A stretch of DNA of 55,841 nucleotides from Erysipelatoclostridium sp. AM42-17 (GTDB lineage: Bacteria; Bacillota_I; Bacilli_A; Erysipelotrichales; Coprobacillaceae). Of this stretch, positions 8,404 to 15,445 are shown in pieces (the stretch's first letter is position 1; every line of letters starts with the position of its first letter). The translations under genes were made by a program, and so were the position numbers. A model generated the notes under the pieces. That model worked only from the letters and a program-made list of their open reading frames with translations, did not search any database and was not told the origin of the DNA. The stretch lies in assembly GCF_003480255.1 (NCBI RefSeq), contig NZ_QUIN01000015.1, forward strand, positions 1 through 55,841, in the 5' to 3' direction.

Positions 8404-8447
8404 AAAAGCCCCCTTAGTTAATTTTAACTAAAGAGGCTTTGTTTTTT
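8404..8447. terminator. Bidirectional terminator between HAD gene and ferredoxin
   Basis: A long stem (8405-8421 with 8424-8440, with two non-paired positions in the middle) has a T tract on the plus strand (8442-8447) and an A-rich flank that gives a T tract on the minus strand. It can end both convergent transcripts. Confidence 0.8.
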
Positions 8448-8450
8448 ATT

Positions 8451-8627
8451 CTATTCTTCAACTTCGATTGCTTCAACAGGGCAAGTTTCAGCAGCTTCTT
8501 TACCAGCTTCAACGTCTTCGTTGATTGCTTTTGCTAATCCGTCATCTCCGATTTCAAAAGTTTCAGGAGCAACACCTGTACAAGCACCACAACCGATGCA
8601 GTTTTCATTTACTGTAATTTTAGCCAT
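8451..8627 (-). CDS. [4Fe-4S] ferredoxin, single cluster
   Basis: This 58-residue acidic protein begins MAKITVNENC and has cysteines 10, 13 and 16 (CIGCGAC) and 49 (TCPVEAI). That is the ligand set for one [4Fe-4S] cluster, as in Thermotoga- or Bacillus-type monocluster ferredoxins. It acts as a cytosolic low-potential electron carrier. A GGAGG site is located just before the ATG at 8627. A -10-like AT-rich region lies around 8650-8665 on this strand. Confidence 0.93.
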   Translation of the reverse strand: MAKITVNENCIGCGACTGVAPETFEIGDDGLAKAINEDVEAGKEAAETCPVEAIEVEE

Positions 8628-8732
8628 TTTATAATCCTCCTTTATTCTCTATTATATTATATATTAAATATAGTGATAAAGATAGAGAAAAATAAAAAAA
8701 GTATGCTATAATGAAAACTGGATGGTGATAAT

Positions 8733-9491
8733 ATGGGATACTCTAGAGTTGATAAATATAAAGAATTAAGAGAAGGAATAAAAGATGAAGTTGGTATTTC
8801 TCATCAAAATGAAGTGAAAACTGAAAAAGAAGAGGAACCAGATGATTTTTTATCTTTTATGAAAAAAGATGATATAAAAGTGGATACACAAGATCATCAT
8901 TTTGAAGATACTCTTACTGAAGCTAAAACTTTTGAACAAATGAGGGAAGAAGGTTCAGAAGAATTAGATAAAGCTTTAAAAAGTGTAAAAGAGAATGTTG
9001 GTAAAGAAGAACGCTATAATACGAGAATGGATATCTTAAATAAAATTAGAGATCCAGAAAAACAAACAATAAAATTAGATTCAGTTGCTAAGTACTCAAC
9101 AGAAGAATTTTCTAAAGGAATGTTTATTCATCAAGAAGAAACTCAAGAAGAAGTAGAACCTGAACCTAAAATGACATTATTAGAAAAATTAGCAGCAATG
9201 TCACCTAAAGAAGATGCTAAAAAGGCAGAAGCGATTATCAATGAAGAAGTGACTGAAGAAAAAACGGAAGTTCAAGAAGAGTTAGAAGATATCCAAGATG
9301 ATGAAAATGAAGAGGAAACTTCAGAAGTTTATCAATATGATTTAACTGATAATTTAGAAAATGATTTTGAAGAAGATAATCATAGTGAAAGAGGAAATAA
9401 AATAGTAACTATTTTAAATTACGTTATTATTGTTTTAGTTATTATACTGATAGCTCTACTAGGAATGATCGTATATCAAAATTTCTTTTAA
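8733..9491 (+). CDS. Acidic tail-anchored protein of unknown function
   Basis: I do not recognise the family. The 252-residue protein begins MGYSRVDKYKELREGI. It then has a long, highly charged, Glu-rich and probably disordered or coiled-coil region (about 20-220) and a single hydrophobic segment near 228-249 (VTILNYVIIVLVIILIALLGMIV) followed by a very short tail. The long N-terminal part should be cytoplasmic, giving a C-terminal anchor topology. TATAAT at 8707-8712 with TG upstream and GGTGAT at 8724-8729 support its expression and start. It precedes cmk but is separated from it by a terminator. Confidence 0.8.
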   Translation: MGYSRVDKYKELREGIKDEVGISHQNEVKTEKEEEPDDFLSFMKKDDIKVDTQDHHFEDTLTEAKTFEQMREEGSEELDKALKSVKENVGKEERYNTRMDILNKIRDPEKQTIKLDSVAKYSTEEFSKGMFIHQEETQEEVEPEPKMTLLEKLAAMSPKEDAKKAEAIINEEVTEEKTEVQEELEDIQDDENEEETSEVYQYDLTDNLENDFEEDNHSERGNKIVTILNYVIIVLVIILIALLGMIVYQNFF

Positions 9492-9517
9492 ACTAAGGAG
9501 CGACCTTAGTTTTTTTC
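9491..9517 (+). terminator. Terminator between the tail-anchored protein and cmk
   Basis: AACTAAGG (9491-9498) pairs with CCTTAGTT (9504-9511), followed by T residues to 9517. The cmk ribosome binding site AAGGAGG begins immediately after, so any cmk transcript from upstream depends on read-through. Confidence 0.75.
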
Positions 9518-9530
9518 AAGGAGGAACAAA

Positions 9531-10196
9531 ATGAAAAATATATCAATTGCTATAGACGGACCAAGTGCAGCTGGGAAAAGTACAATTGCCAAAATGGTTG
9601 CAAAAAAGAAAAATTATATTTATATTGATACAGGAGCAATGTATCGTAGCGTAGCGTTATATTGTTTAAATCATCATATAGATTTAAATGATGAAGGTGA
9701 AATTAAAAAACATTTAGAAAACATTCATATAAAAATGGATCAAAATAATCATATTTATTTAAATGATGAGGATGTAAGTGAAACAATTAGACAAGATGAA
9801 GTTTCTTTAGCAGCAAGTAAAGTATCAATACATCCTAGTGTAAGAAGTTTTTTAGTTGAACAACAAAGAAATATGGCAGCATCTAAAAATGTAATTCTAG
9901 ATGGACGTGATATTGGAACAGTTGTTTTACCACAAGCAAGTTTAAAAATTTATCAAATTGCAAGTGTTGAAACAAGAGCGTTAAGACGTTTTAAAGAAAA
10001 TAAAGAACGTGGTATGGATGTTGATTTGGAAACGATAAAAAAAGAAATTGAAGAAAGAGATTATCAAGATATGCATCGTGAGGTTTCACCTTTAAAGAAA
10101 GCAGATGATGCTATTGAAATTGATACATCTGATTTATCACTTGATGAAGTTGTTGAACAAGTATTAAAGTTAATTAATAAAGTAGAGGAGGAATAA
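9531..10196 (+). CDS. cmk: Cytidylate kinase
   Basis: The 221-residue kinase phosphorylates CMP and dCMP. The P-loop GPSAAGKST (about 9-17), [20 protein letters not shown] and the lid arginines in [10 protein letters not shown] are all present. AAGGAGG precedes the ATG at 9531. The der gene starts two bases after the stop, a cmk-der arrangement common in Firmicutes. Confidence 0.96.
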   Translation: MKNISIAIDGPSAAGKSTIAKMVAKKKNYIYIDTGAMYRSVALYCLNHHIDLNDEGEIKKHLENIHIKMDQNNHIYLNDEDVSETIRQDEVSLAASKVSIHPSVRSFLVEQQRNMAASKNVILDGRDIGTVVLPQASLKIYQIASVETRALRRFKENKERGMDVDLETIKKEIEERDYQDMHREVSPLKKADDAIEIDTSDLSLDEVVEQVLKLINKVEEE

Positions 10197-10197
10197 T

Positions 10198-11502
10198 ATG
10201 GCTGGAGTTGTCGCAATTGTAGGTCGTGCCAATGTTGGAAAATCAACCATATTTAATCGAATTGTTGGTGAACGTGTTTCTATTGTAGAAGATGTTGCCG
10301 GGGTAACAAGAGATCGTATTTATGCAAGTGCATCTTGGCTAACAAAAGAATTTCGCTTAATAGATACTGGAGGAATTGAATTAGAAAATGCTTCTTTCAC
10401 TACCCAAATTAAAATGCAGGCAGAAATTGCTATTGAAGAAGCGGATTTGATTGTATTTGTTGTAAATGGACGTGAAGGAATTACAAAAGAAGATGAATTT
10501 GTTGCACGATTACTTCAAAAATCAAGAAAACCAGTTATTTTAGCGGTTAATAAAATAGATGATCAAGCATTTAAAGATTATATTTATGAGTTTTATGCAT
10601 TAGGTGTAGGTGATCCAATTCCTGTATCTGGATCTCATGGTATTGGGATTGGTGATTTATTAGATGAAGTAGTTAAACAGTTAGATTCTACTGAACAGGT
10701 TTATGATGAAGATGAAATTCGTTTTTCTATTATTGGTAGACCGAATGTAGGAAAATCATCACTTACAAATGCTATTTTAGGAGAAGAACGTGTTATTGTT
10801 TCTAATATTGAAGGAACAACACGTGATGCAATTGATACACCTTTTGTTAAGGATGGACAGAAATATTGTGTAGTTGATACTGCCGGAATGCGAAAAAAAG
10901 GAAAAGTATATGAAAATATTGAAAAATATTCAATATTAAGAGCTTTAACAGCTATTGAAAAAAGTGATGTTATTTTAATGGTTGTTGATGGTGAAACGGG
11001 AATTCGTGATCAAGATAAACATGTTGCAGGATATGCACATGAAGCTGGAAAAGGTGTTATTATTGTTTATAATAAATGGGATTTAGTTGATAAAGATGAA
11101 AAAACGATGCAAAAGAAAATGAAAGAAATTCGTAATGAATTTAAATATTTAGATTATGCTAGAATCATTTTTACATCAGCTAAAACAGGACAACGTGTAG
11201 ATGGGCTTTTCCCATTAATTCAAGAATCGTATGAAAATTCACGCAGAAGAGTTCAAACAAGTGTATTAAATGATGTTTTAGTTGATGCTCAATTGATGAA
11301 TCCAACAACAACATTTAATGGAGGGCGTTTAAAAATATATTATGCCAATCAGGTAAGTATCGCACCACCAACATTTGTGTTGTTTGTAAATGATCCTCAA
11401 TATATGCATTTTAGTTATAAACGTTATTTAGAAAATAGATTAAGAGAAGCTTTTGCTTTTGAAGGAACACCAATTCATATTATATGTCGTAAACGTGATT
11501 AA
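10198..11502 (+). CDS. der: Ribosome biogenesis GTPase Der (EngA)
   Basis: The 434-residue protein has two tandem GTPase domains with P-loops GRANVGKST (about 8-16) and GRPNVGKSS (about 180-188), G3 motifs DTGG and DTAG, G4 motifs NKID and NKWD, and a C-terminal KH-like domain. Der is needed for 50S subunit maturation. The start at 10198 has AGAGGAGG upstream. gpsA follows 23 bases later. Confidence 0.97.
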   Translation: MAGVVAIVGRANVGKSTIFNRIVGERVSIVEDVAGVTRDRIYASASWLTKEFRLIDTGGIELENASFTTQIKMQAEIAIEEADLIVFVVNGREGITKEDEFVARLLQKSRKPVILAVNKIDDQAFKDYIYEFYALGVGDPIPVSGSHGIGIGDLLDEVVKQLDSTEQVYDEDEIRFSIIGRPNVGKSSLTNAILGEERVIVSNIEGTTRDAIDTPFVKDGQKYCVVDTAGMRKKGKVYENIEKYSILRALTAIEKSDVILMVVDGETGIRDQDKHVAGYAHEAGKGVIIVYNKWDLVDKDEKTMQKKMKEIRNEFKYLDYARIIFTSAKTGQRVDGLFPLIQESYENSRRRVQTSVLNDVLVDAQLMNPTTTFNGGRLKIYYANQVSIAPPTFVLFVNDPQYMHFSYKRYLENRLREAFAFEGTPIHIICRKRD

Positions 11503-11525
11503 TAGATTTATGAAAAGAGGAATAG

Positions 11526-12533
11526 ATGATGAGTAAGATAGGAATCTTAGGAACAGGAAGTTGGGCAACTGCCCTTGGACGTGTTCTTCATGATAATGGA
11601 CATCAAGTTTTATTATATGGAATTGATCAAAATCAAATAGATGATATCAATATGAATCATCAAAACAGTCAATTTTTTGGTGACGTTGTTTTTGAAGAAG
11701 GTATTAAAGCAACAAATGATTTAAAGGAAACAATTAAAGATGCACAATACCTTTTAATCACAATTCCTACTCAATTTGTAAAAGATACCTTAAAATTAGT
11801 TAAACCTTTATTAGATAAAAAAATAACTATTATTAATGCTTCTAAAGGATTTGACTTAGGAACAAATATGAGAATGTCTGATACTATTCGTAGCGTTTTA
11901 TCAGAAGATGAAATTGAACCTGTTGTTTCTTTGATAGGACCAAGTCATGCTGAAGAAGTCGCAATTAGAATGCTAACAGCAGTTTGTTCAGTTTCTTTAA
12001 ATAAGGAATGTGCAAAAAAAGTACAAAGATTATTCTCTAATGAATATTTTAGAGTTTATACTATGTCAGATGAAATCGGTGCTGAATATGGTGTGGCAAT
12101 GAAAAATGTTATTGCGGTTGCTGCAGGTGTTTTAAGTGGTTTAGGTTATGGTGATAACAGTCGTGCTGCGTTAATTACCAGAGGATTATCTGAGATGGTT
12201 CGTTATGGTGTAAAAAAAGGCGGTAAGTTTGAAACTTATTTAGGATTAACAGGTGTAGGTGATTTAATTGTGACTTGCAGTTCTGTTCATTCACGTAATT
12301 TTCAAGCCGGCTTAGAAATTGGAAAAACTAATGACGCTAAGACATTTATGAAAAATAATAAAAAAACATGTGAAGGAATTCGTACATGTCGTGTTATTTA
12401 TGAAGATCAAAAACAATATGATGATATCGAGATGCCGATTACAGAAGCTATTTATCAAGTTCTCTATGAGGGAAAAGAACCTAAAGAGGAAATAAAAAAA
12501 TTAATGCTTAGAGAACTGAAACCTGAACAATAA
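11526..12533 (+). CDS. gpsA: NAD(P)-dependent glycerol-3-phosphate dehydrogenase
   Basis: The 335-residue enzyme makes sn-glycerol 3-phosphate from dihydroxyacetone phosphate for phospholipids. The Rossmann motif GTGSWATALG lies near residue 9, with SLIGPSHAEEV and the catalytic lysine in GVAMKNVIAVAAG. Two adjacent ATG codons (11526 and 11529) are possible starts after AGAGG at 11516-11520; I give the first. It probably belongs to the cmk-der-gpsA operon. Confidence 0.96.
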   Translation: MMSKIGILGTGSWATALGRVLHDNGHQVLLYGIDQNQIDDINMNHQNSQFFGDVVFEEGIKATNDLKETIKDAQYLLITIPTQFVKDTLKLVKPLLDKKITIINASKGFDLGTNMRMSDTIRSVLSEDEIEPVVSLIGPSHAEEVAIRMLTAVCSVSLNKECAKKVQRLFSNEYFRVYTMSDEIGAEYGVAMKNVIAVAAGVLSGLGYGDNSRAALITRGLSEMVRYGVKKGGKFETYLGLTGVGDLIVTCSSVHSRNFQAGLEIGKTNDAKTFMKNNKKTCEGIRTCRVIYEDQKQYDDIEMPITEAIYQVLYEGKEPKEEIKKLMLRELKPEQ

Positions 12534-12553
12534 ATTCATTCATGCATATATTA
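12527..12553 (+). promoter_or_regulatory. Possible sigma-K promoter before the spoVIF-like gene
   Basis: CATATATTA (12545-12553) fits the sigma-K -10 pattern CATANNNTA, and an AC dinucleotide (12527-12528) stands 16 bases upstream as in sigma-K -35 elements. The motif is short and AT-rich, and the implied transcript start falls almost on the ribosome binding site, so this is only a candidate. Confidence 0.35.
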
Positions 12554-12566
12554 TAGTGGTGATGAT

Positions 12567-12809
12567 ATGAATGATAGAGATCGATTTGTAGATCAAGTCA
12601 GTCAAAAAACAAATATTAAAAAAGAAGATATTTTTAAACTGGCACAAGATTTACAAACTAAAGATTTAAATAATGAAAATGATTTGAGAAGTTTTATTTA
12701 TCGGATTGCATCTATGACAAATAAAAAAGTAGATGACAAGACGGTAAATCGTTTAATCATGATGATTAAAAATAAGCAAGTACCACAAGATTTTGATAAA
12801 ATGATTTAA
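12567..12809 (+). CDS. spoVIF: SpoVIF-like sporulation protein
   Basis: The 80-residue protein resembles stage VI sporulation protein F (Bacillus YjcC) along its length: SQKTNIKKEDIFKLAQDLQ, then LRSFIYRIASMTNKKV and a C-terminal IKNKQVPQDFDKM. SpoVIF is a small mother-cell protein that supports coat assembly and GerE-dependent genes. The ATG at 12567 follows GGTGAT (12558-12563). Assignment is by recalled family pattern, so a generic YjcC-like label is the safe alternative. Confidence 0.7.
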   Translation: MNDRDRFVDQVSQKTNIKKEDIFKLAQDLQTKDLNNENDLRSFIYRIASMTNKKVDDKTVNRLIMMIKNKQVPQDFDKMI

Positions 12810-12842
12810 AAGAAAAATGTTGGTAGATAGGGAAAAATTTGA

Positions 12843-12871
12843 TTGACTTATGACTATTGTTTCTATATAAT
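12843..12871 (+). promoter_or_regulatory. sigma-A promoter of the DUF177-rpmF operon
   Basis: TTGACT (12843-12848) and TATAAT (12866-12871) are 17 bases apart, close to consensus. It decides the start of the next gene: any start codon upstream of about 12878 would be outside the transcript. Confidence 0.88.
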
Positions 12872-12901
12872 AGTCATTGCGGTTATGGAAAGGTGATTAA
12901 T

Positions 12902-13402
12902 TTGAAGTATAACTTACAGTGGATTATTAAACATAAAGGAACATTTGATTTTGATGAAGAACTTACGTTCCCATCAGAAATGTTTGAAAAATACAATCAA
13001 ATTAATGGCCTTAAAGACGTAAATGTCTCAGGTACCGGAAATCTTGATACAAGAGATAAGCGATTATATGTTGATTTAAATATTAAAGGTACAATGATTC
13101 TTCCATGTGCTCTTACATTAGAAGATATTGATTACCCATTTGATATTAGTTCAACAGAAATATTTTCTTTTGAAAAGCCTGACCCAATGGAAGATGTTCA
13201 CGAAGTGAAAAAAGATATGGTTGATTTAACACCGGTGGTATTTGAAAACATTATGTTAGAAGTACCAATGAGAGTCGTTAAAGAAGACGCAAATATCCAA
13301 GAATCTGGTAAAGGCTGGAAGATATTGGATGGTAATTCTAGTGATAAAGATGAAGAATATATTGATCCTAGATTAGCAAAATTAAAAGAATATTTTAAGT
13401 AA
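12902..13402 (+). CDS. YceD/DUF177 family protein
   Basis: This 166-residue protein is of the DUF177 (YceD) family, encoded beside rpmF in most bacteria. In plants and some bacteria the family is linked to 23S rRNA accumulation. The motif VSGTGNLDTRDKRLYVDLNIKG and CALTLEDIDYPF are typical. I place the start at TTG 12902, after GGTGAT at 12892-12897 and downstream of the promoter; the longer reading from 12857 would begin upstream of the -10. rpmF follows after 15 bases. Confidence 0.88.
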   Translation: MKYNLQWIIKHKGTFDFDEELTFPSEMFEKYNQINGLKDVNVSGTGNLDTRDKRLYVDLNIKGTMILPCALTLEDIDYPFDISSTEIFSFEKPDPMEDVHEVKKDMVDLTPVVFENIMLEVPMRVVKEDANIQESGKGWKILDGNSSDKDEEYIDPRLAKLKEYFK

Positions 13403-13417
13403 CAGGAGGATACAAAA

Positions 13418-13585
13418 ATGGCAGTACCATTTAGAAGAGTTTCAAGTACAAGAAGAAACAAAAGAAGAACACATGATAAACTTACAGCACCTACTGTAGT
13501 AGTTTGTCCAGAATGCGGTGAATACAAATTATCTCATAGAGTTTGTAAACATTGTGGAACTTACAAAGGTCAAAAAGTATTATAA
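13418..13585 (+). CDS. rpmF: 50S ribosomal protein bL32
   Basis: The 55-residue product starts [20 protein letters not shown] and carries four cysteines (30, 33, 43, 46) in CPECGEYK and CKHCGTYKG, the zinc-binding form of bL32. AGGAGG lies seven to twelve bases before the ATG. It is cotranscribed with the DUF177 gene and followed by a strong terminator. Confidence 0.97.
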   Translation: MAVPFRRVSSTRRNKRRTHDKLTAPTVVVCPECGEYKLSHRVCKHCGTYKGQKVL

Positions 13586-13593
13586 GAATGTGC

Positions 13594-13622
13594 GTCTAAA
13601 GTGAATAACTTTAGACTTTTTT
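13594..13622 (+). terminator. Terminator of rpmF
   Basis: GTCTAAAGT (13594-13602) pairs with ACTTTAGAC (13608-13616) around GAATA, followed by a T run that continues, with one C, to 13629. Confidence 0.88.
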
Positions 13623-13655
13623 CTTTTTTATATTGATATAATCTATAAAAAACAC

Positions 13656-13689
13656 AAAATGTGGGCAACTAAGTTGTTCACATTTTTTT
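13656..13689 (+). terminator. Second terminator-like hairpin upstream of mraZ
   Basis: Bases 13656-13669 pair with 13673-13686, allowing two G-U pairs, around a TAA loop, and are followed by T to 13689. It lies 34 bases beyond the rpmF terminator. A TG-N-TATAAT extended -10 (13634-13642) sits just before it, so it is either a back-up terminator or the end of a very short transcript. Confidence 0.65.
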
Positions 13690-13700
13690 ATTATTAACTA

Positions 13701-13729
13701 TTGTTTCATAGGGGTGGGTGTTATATAAT
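13701..13729 (+). promoter_or_regulatory. Promoter of the mraZ (dcw) operon
   Basis: TTGTTT (13701-13706) and TATAAT (13724-13729) are 17 bases apart. The MraZ boxes begin two bases after the -10, so bound MraZ would cover the transcription start. Confidence 0.8.
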
Positions 13730-13730
13730 A

Positions 13731-13777
13731 GTGGTATGAAGTGGTAATAAATGGGAACAAAGTGTAAGAAAGTGGGT
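13731..13777 (+). promoter_or_regulatory. MraZ operator: five decamer-spaced GTGG-type boxes
   Basis: Consecutive ten-base units starting at 13731, 13741, 13751, 13761 and 13771 read GTGGT, GTGGT, ATGGG, AGTGT and AGTGGG, each followed by an A-rich half. MraZ is known to bind tandem GTG(G/T)/TGGG repeats one helical turn apart upstream of its own gene. The last box overlaps the mraZ ribosome binding site, so both transcription and translation initiation could be affected. Confidence 0.8.
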
Positions 13778-13784
13778 GAAAATC

Positions 13785-14216
13785 ATGTTCATGGGTGAAT
13801 ACAGACACGCTATTGATGCTAAAGGACGTCTGATTATTCCGGCAAAAATTCGTAATGAATGCCAAGGTAGTGTGGTCATAACTCGTGGATTTGATGGATG
13901 TCTTGCACTTTATACTAAAGAAGGCTGGGAAGCTTACTATTTAAAACTACAATCACTTCCAAAAAATAAAAAAGAAGTGCGTATGGCGGTTCGTTTTACC
14001 ATATCTAAAGCATCAGAATGTGAATTTGACAAATTAGGAAGAATTAATATTCCGGCACCTTTAAGAGAACTTGCTTCGCTACAAAAAGATTGTGTAGTTG
14101 TTGGAGCAGGTGATCATGCTGAAATTTGGTCACAAGATAAATGGGATGAATATTATGATGAAAACCAAGATGATTATGATGAGATTTTTGAATCATTAGA
14201 TGGTTTTGAAATATAG
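13785..14216 (+). CDS. mraZ: Transcriptional regulator MraZ
   Basis: The 143-residue protein has two AbrB-like SpoVT domains, each with the DAKGR/DKLGR loop: DAKGRLIIPAKIR near 12 and CEFDKLGRINIPAPLRE near 83. MraZ represses the division and cell wall operon. I take the ATG at 13785 (product MFMGEYRHAIDAKGR), the family's usual N-terminus, over the GTG at 13776. rsmH follows after nine bases. Confidence 0.95.
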   Translation: MFMGEYRHAIDAKGRLIIPAKIRNECQGSVVITRGFDGCLALYTKEGWEAYYLKLQSLPKNKKEVRMAVRFTISKASECEFDKLGRINIPAPLRELASLQKDCVVVGAGDHAEIWSQDKWDEYYDENQDDYDEIFESLDGFEI

Positions 14217-14225
14217 GAGAAAGCG

Positions 14226-15161
14226 ATGTTTAAACATATTACTGTATTATTAGAAGAAGCCGTTGATGGTCTTGATATTAAAGAAGATGGTATTTATGTT
14301 GACTGCACACTAGGTGGTGGAGGACATTCTAGTGCCATTTTAAAGAAATTGAAAACTGGTCATTTGTATTGTTTTGATCAAGATGAGATTGCTATTAAGG
14401 CAGCAAGAGAACGTTTAGAAAAAATAAGCGATCATTTCACCATTATTCATGCGAATTTTAAAAATATTAAAATGGAACTTGCTAAATTAGGTGTTAGTCA
14501 TGTAGATGGAATTCTCTATGATTTAGGGGTTTCTTCACCACAGTTTGATGATGCTAAACGTGGTTTTAGTTACAACTTTGATGCACGTTTAGATATGCGT
14601 ATGGATCAATCAAAAGATTTAGATGCTTATAAAATTGTTAATGAATGGTCTTATGAGCAGTTGGTTAGCATTTTTTATAAATATGCTGATGAGAAGTTTA
14701 GTAAACAAATTGCTAGAAAAATAGAAAAACAAAGAGAAATAAAACCGATTGAAACAACTTTTGAACTTGTTGATTTAATAAAGGAAGCGATTCCTGCACC
14801 AGCAAGGAGAAAGGGTGGTCATCCTGCAAAAAGAACATTCCAGGCTTTACGCATCGCTGTTAATGATGAGTTAAATGTATTTGATCAATCACTAACAGAT
14901 GCATTAGATTTACTTAATGTAGGGGGGCGTATTTCAGTTATTACTTTTCATAGTTTGGAAGATAAAATATGTAAATATACTTTTAATGAGGTAACCAAAT
15001 TAAAAGATGTACCAAAAGGGTTACCGGTTATTCCAGATGAAATGAAGCCAAAATATAAACTGGTAAACAGAAAACCAATTATTGCCAGTGAAGATGAACT
15101 AGAAAATAATCATCGGGCACATTCAGCAAAATTACGAATTATAGAGAGGGTATCGTTATGA
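14226..15161 (+). CDS. rsmH: 16S rRNA (cytosine-1402-N4)-methyltransferase
   Basis: The 311-residue SAM-dependent enzyme methylates N4 of C1402 in the ribosomal P site. The SAM loop [14 protein letters not shown] (about 27-40), [10 protein letters not shown] and the late motif [13 protein letters not shown] are present. The gene order mraZ-rsmH-ftsL-pbpB is typical of the dcw cluster. It overlaps ftsL by four bases. Confidence 0.97.
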   Translation: MFKHITVLLEEAVDGLDIKEDGIYVDCTLGGGGHSSAILKKLKTGHLYCFDQDEIAIKAARERLEKISDHFTIIHANFKNIKMELAKLGVSHVDGILYDLGVSSPQFDDAKRGFSYNFDARLDMRMDQSKDLDAYKIVNEWSYEQLVSIFYKYADEKFSKQIARKIEKQREIKPIETTFELVDLIKEAIPAPARRKGGHPAKRTFQALRIAVNDELNVFDQSLTDALDLLNVGGRISVITFHSLEDKICKYTFNEVTKLKDVPKGLPVIPDEMKPKYKLVNRKPIIASEDELENNHRAHSAKLRIIERVSL

Positions 15162-15445
15162 CAAAAAAGAGAACAAGATTTGAAACATTTTCTATTAGAT
15201 TTTTAGTTTTTACATTTGCAGTCTTTTTAATTGGTTTGATTTTTGTTAAATCAATTGATTCTTCATATAATAATAAAATTCAATCATTACAAAAAGAAAT
15301 ATCTACATGTCAATCTGATATAGATAGTTTACAGATGCAAAAACAAGAACTTGTTTCTTTTAATCGTCTTGCTGATGTTGCTGGTGCAAAAGGATATACT
15401 TATCAAAATGATGCTGTAGCATCAACAAATGGAGAAAATAGATAA
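15158..15445 (+). CDS. ftsL: FtsL-like cell division protein
   Basis: The 95-residue bitopic protein has a short basic cytoplasmic tail, one transmembrane helix (about 11-29) and an external coiled-coil region (about 34-70). Sequence conservation in FtsL is low, so the assignment rests on topology and its position between rsmH and a class B PBP. FtsL bridges DivIB/DivIC and the septal synthase. Its TAA shares a base with the ATG of pbpB. Confidence 0.85.
   Translation: MTKKRTRFETFSIRFLVFTFAVFLIGLIFVKSIDSSYNNKIQSLQKEISTCQSDIDSLQMQKQELVSFNRLADVAGAKGYTYQNDAVASTNGENR

Noticed and set aside
12857..12901. N-terminal extension of the DUF177 protein from an upstream start
   Set aside because: It would begin upstream of the -10 TATAAT at 12866-12871 and outside the transcript; TTG 12902 has the ribosome binding site.
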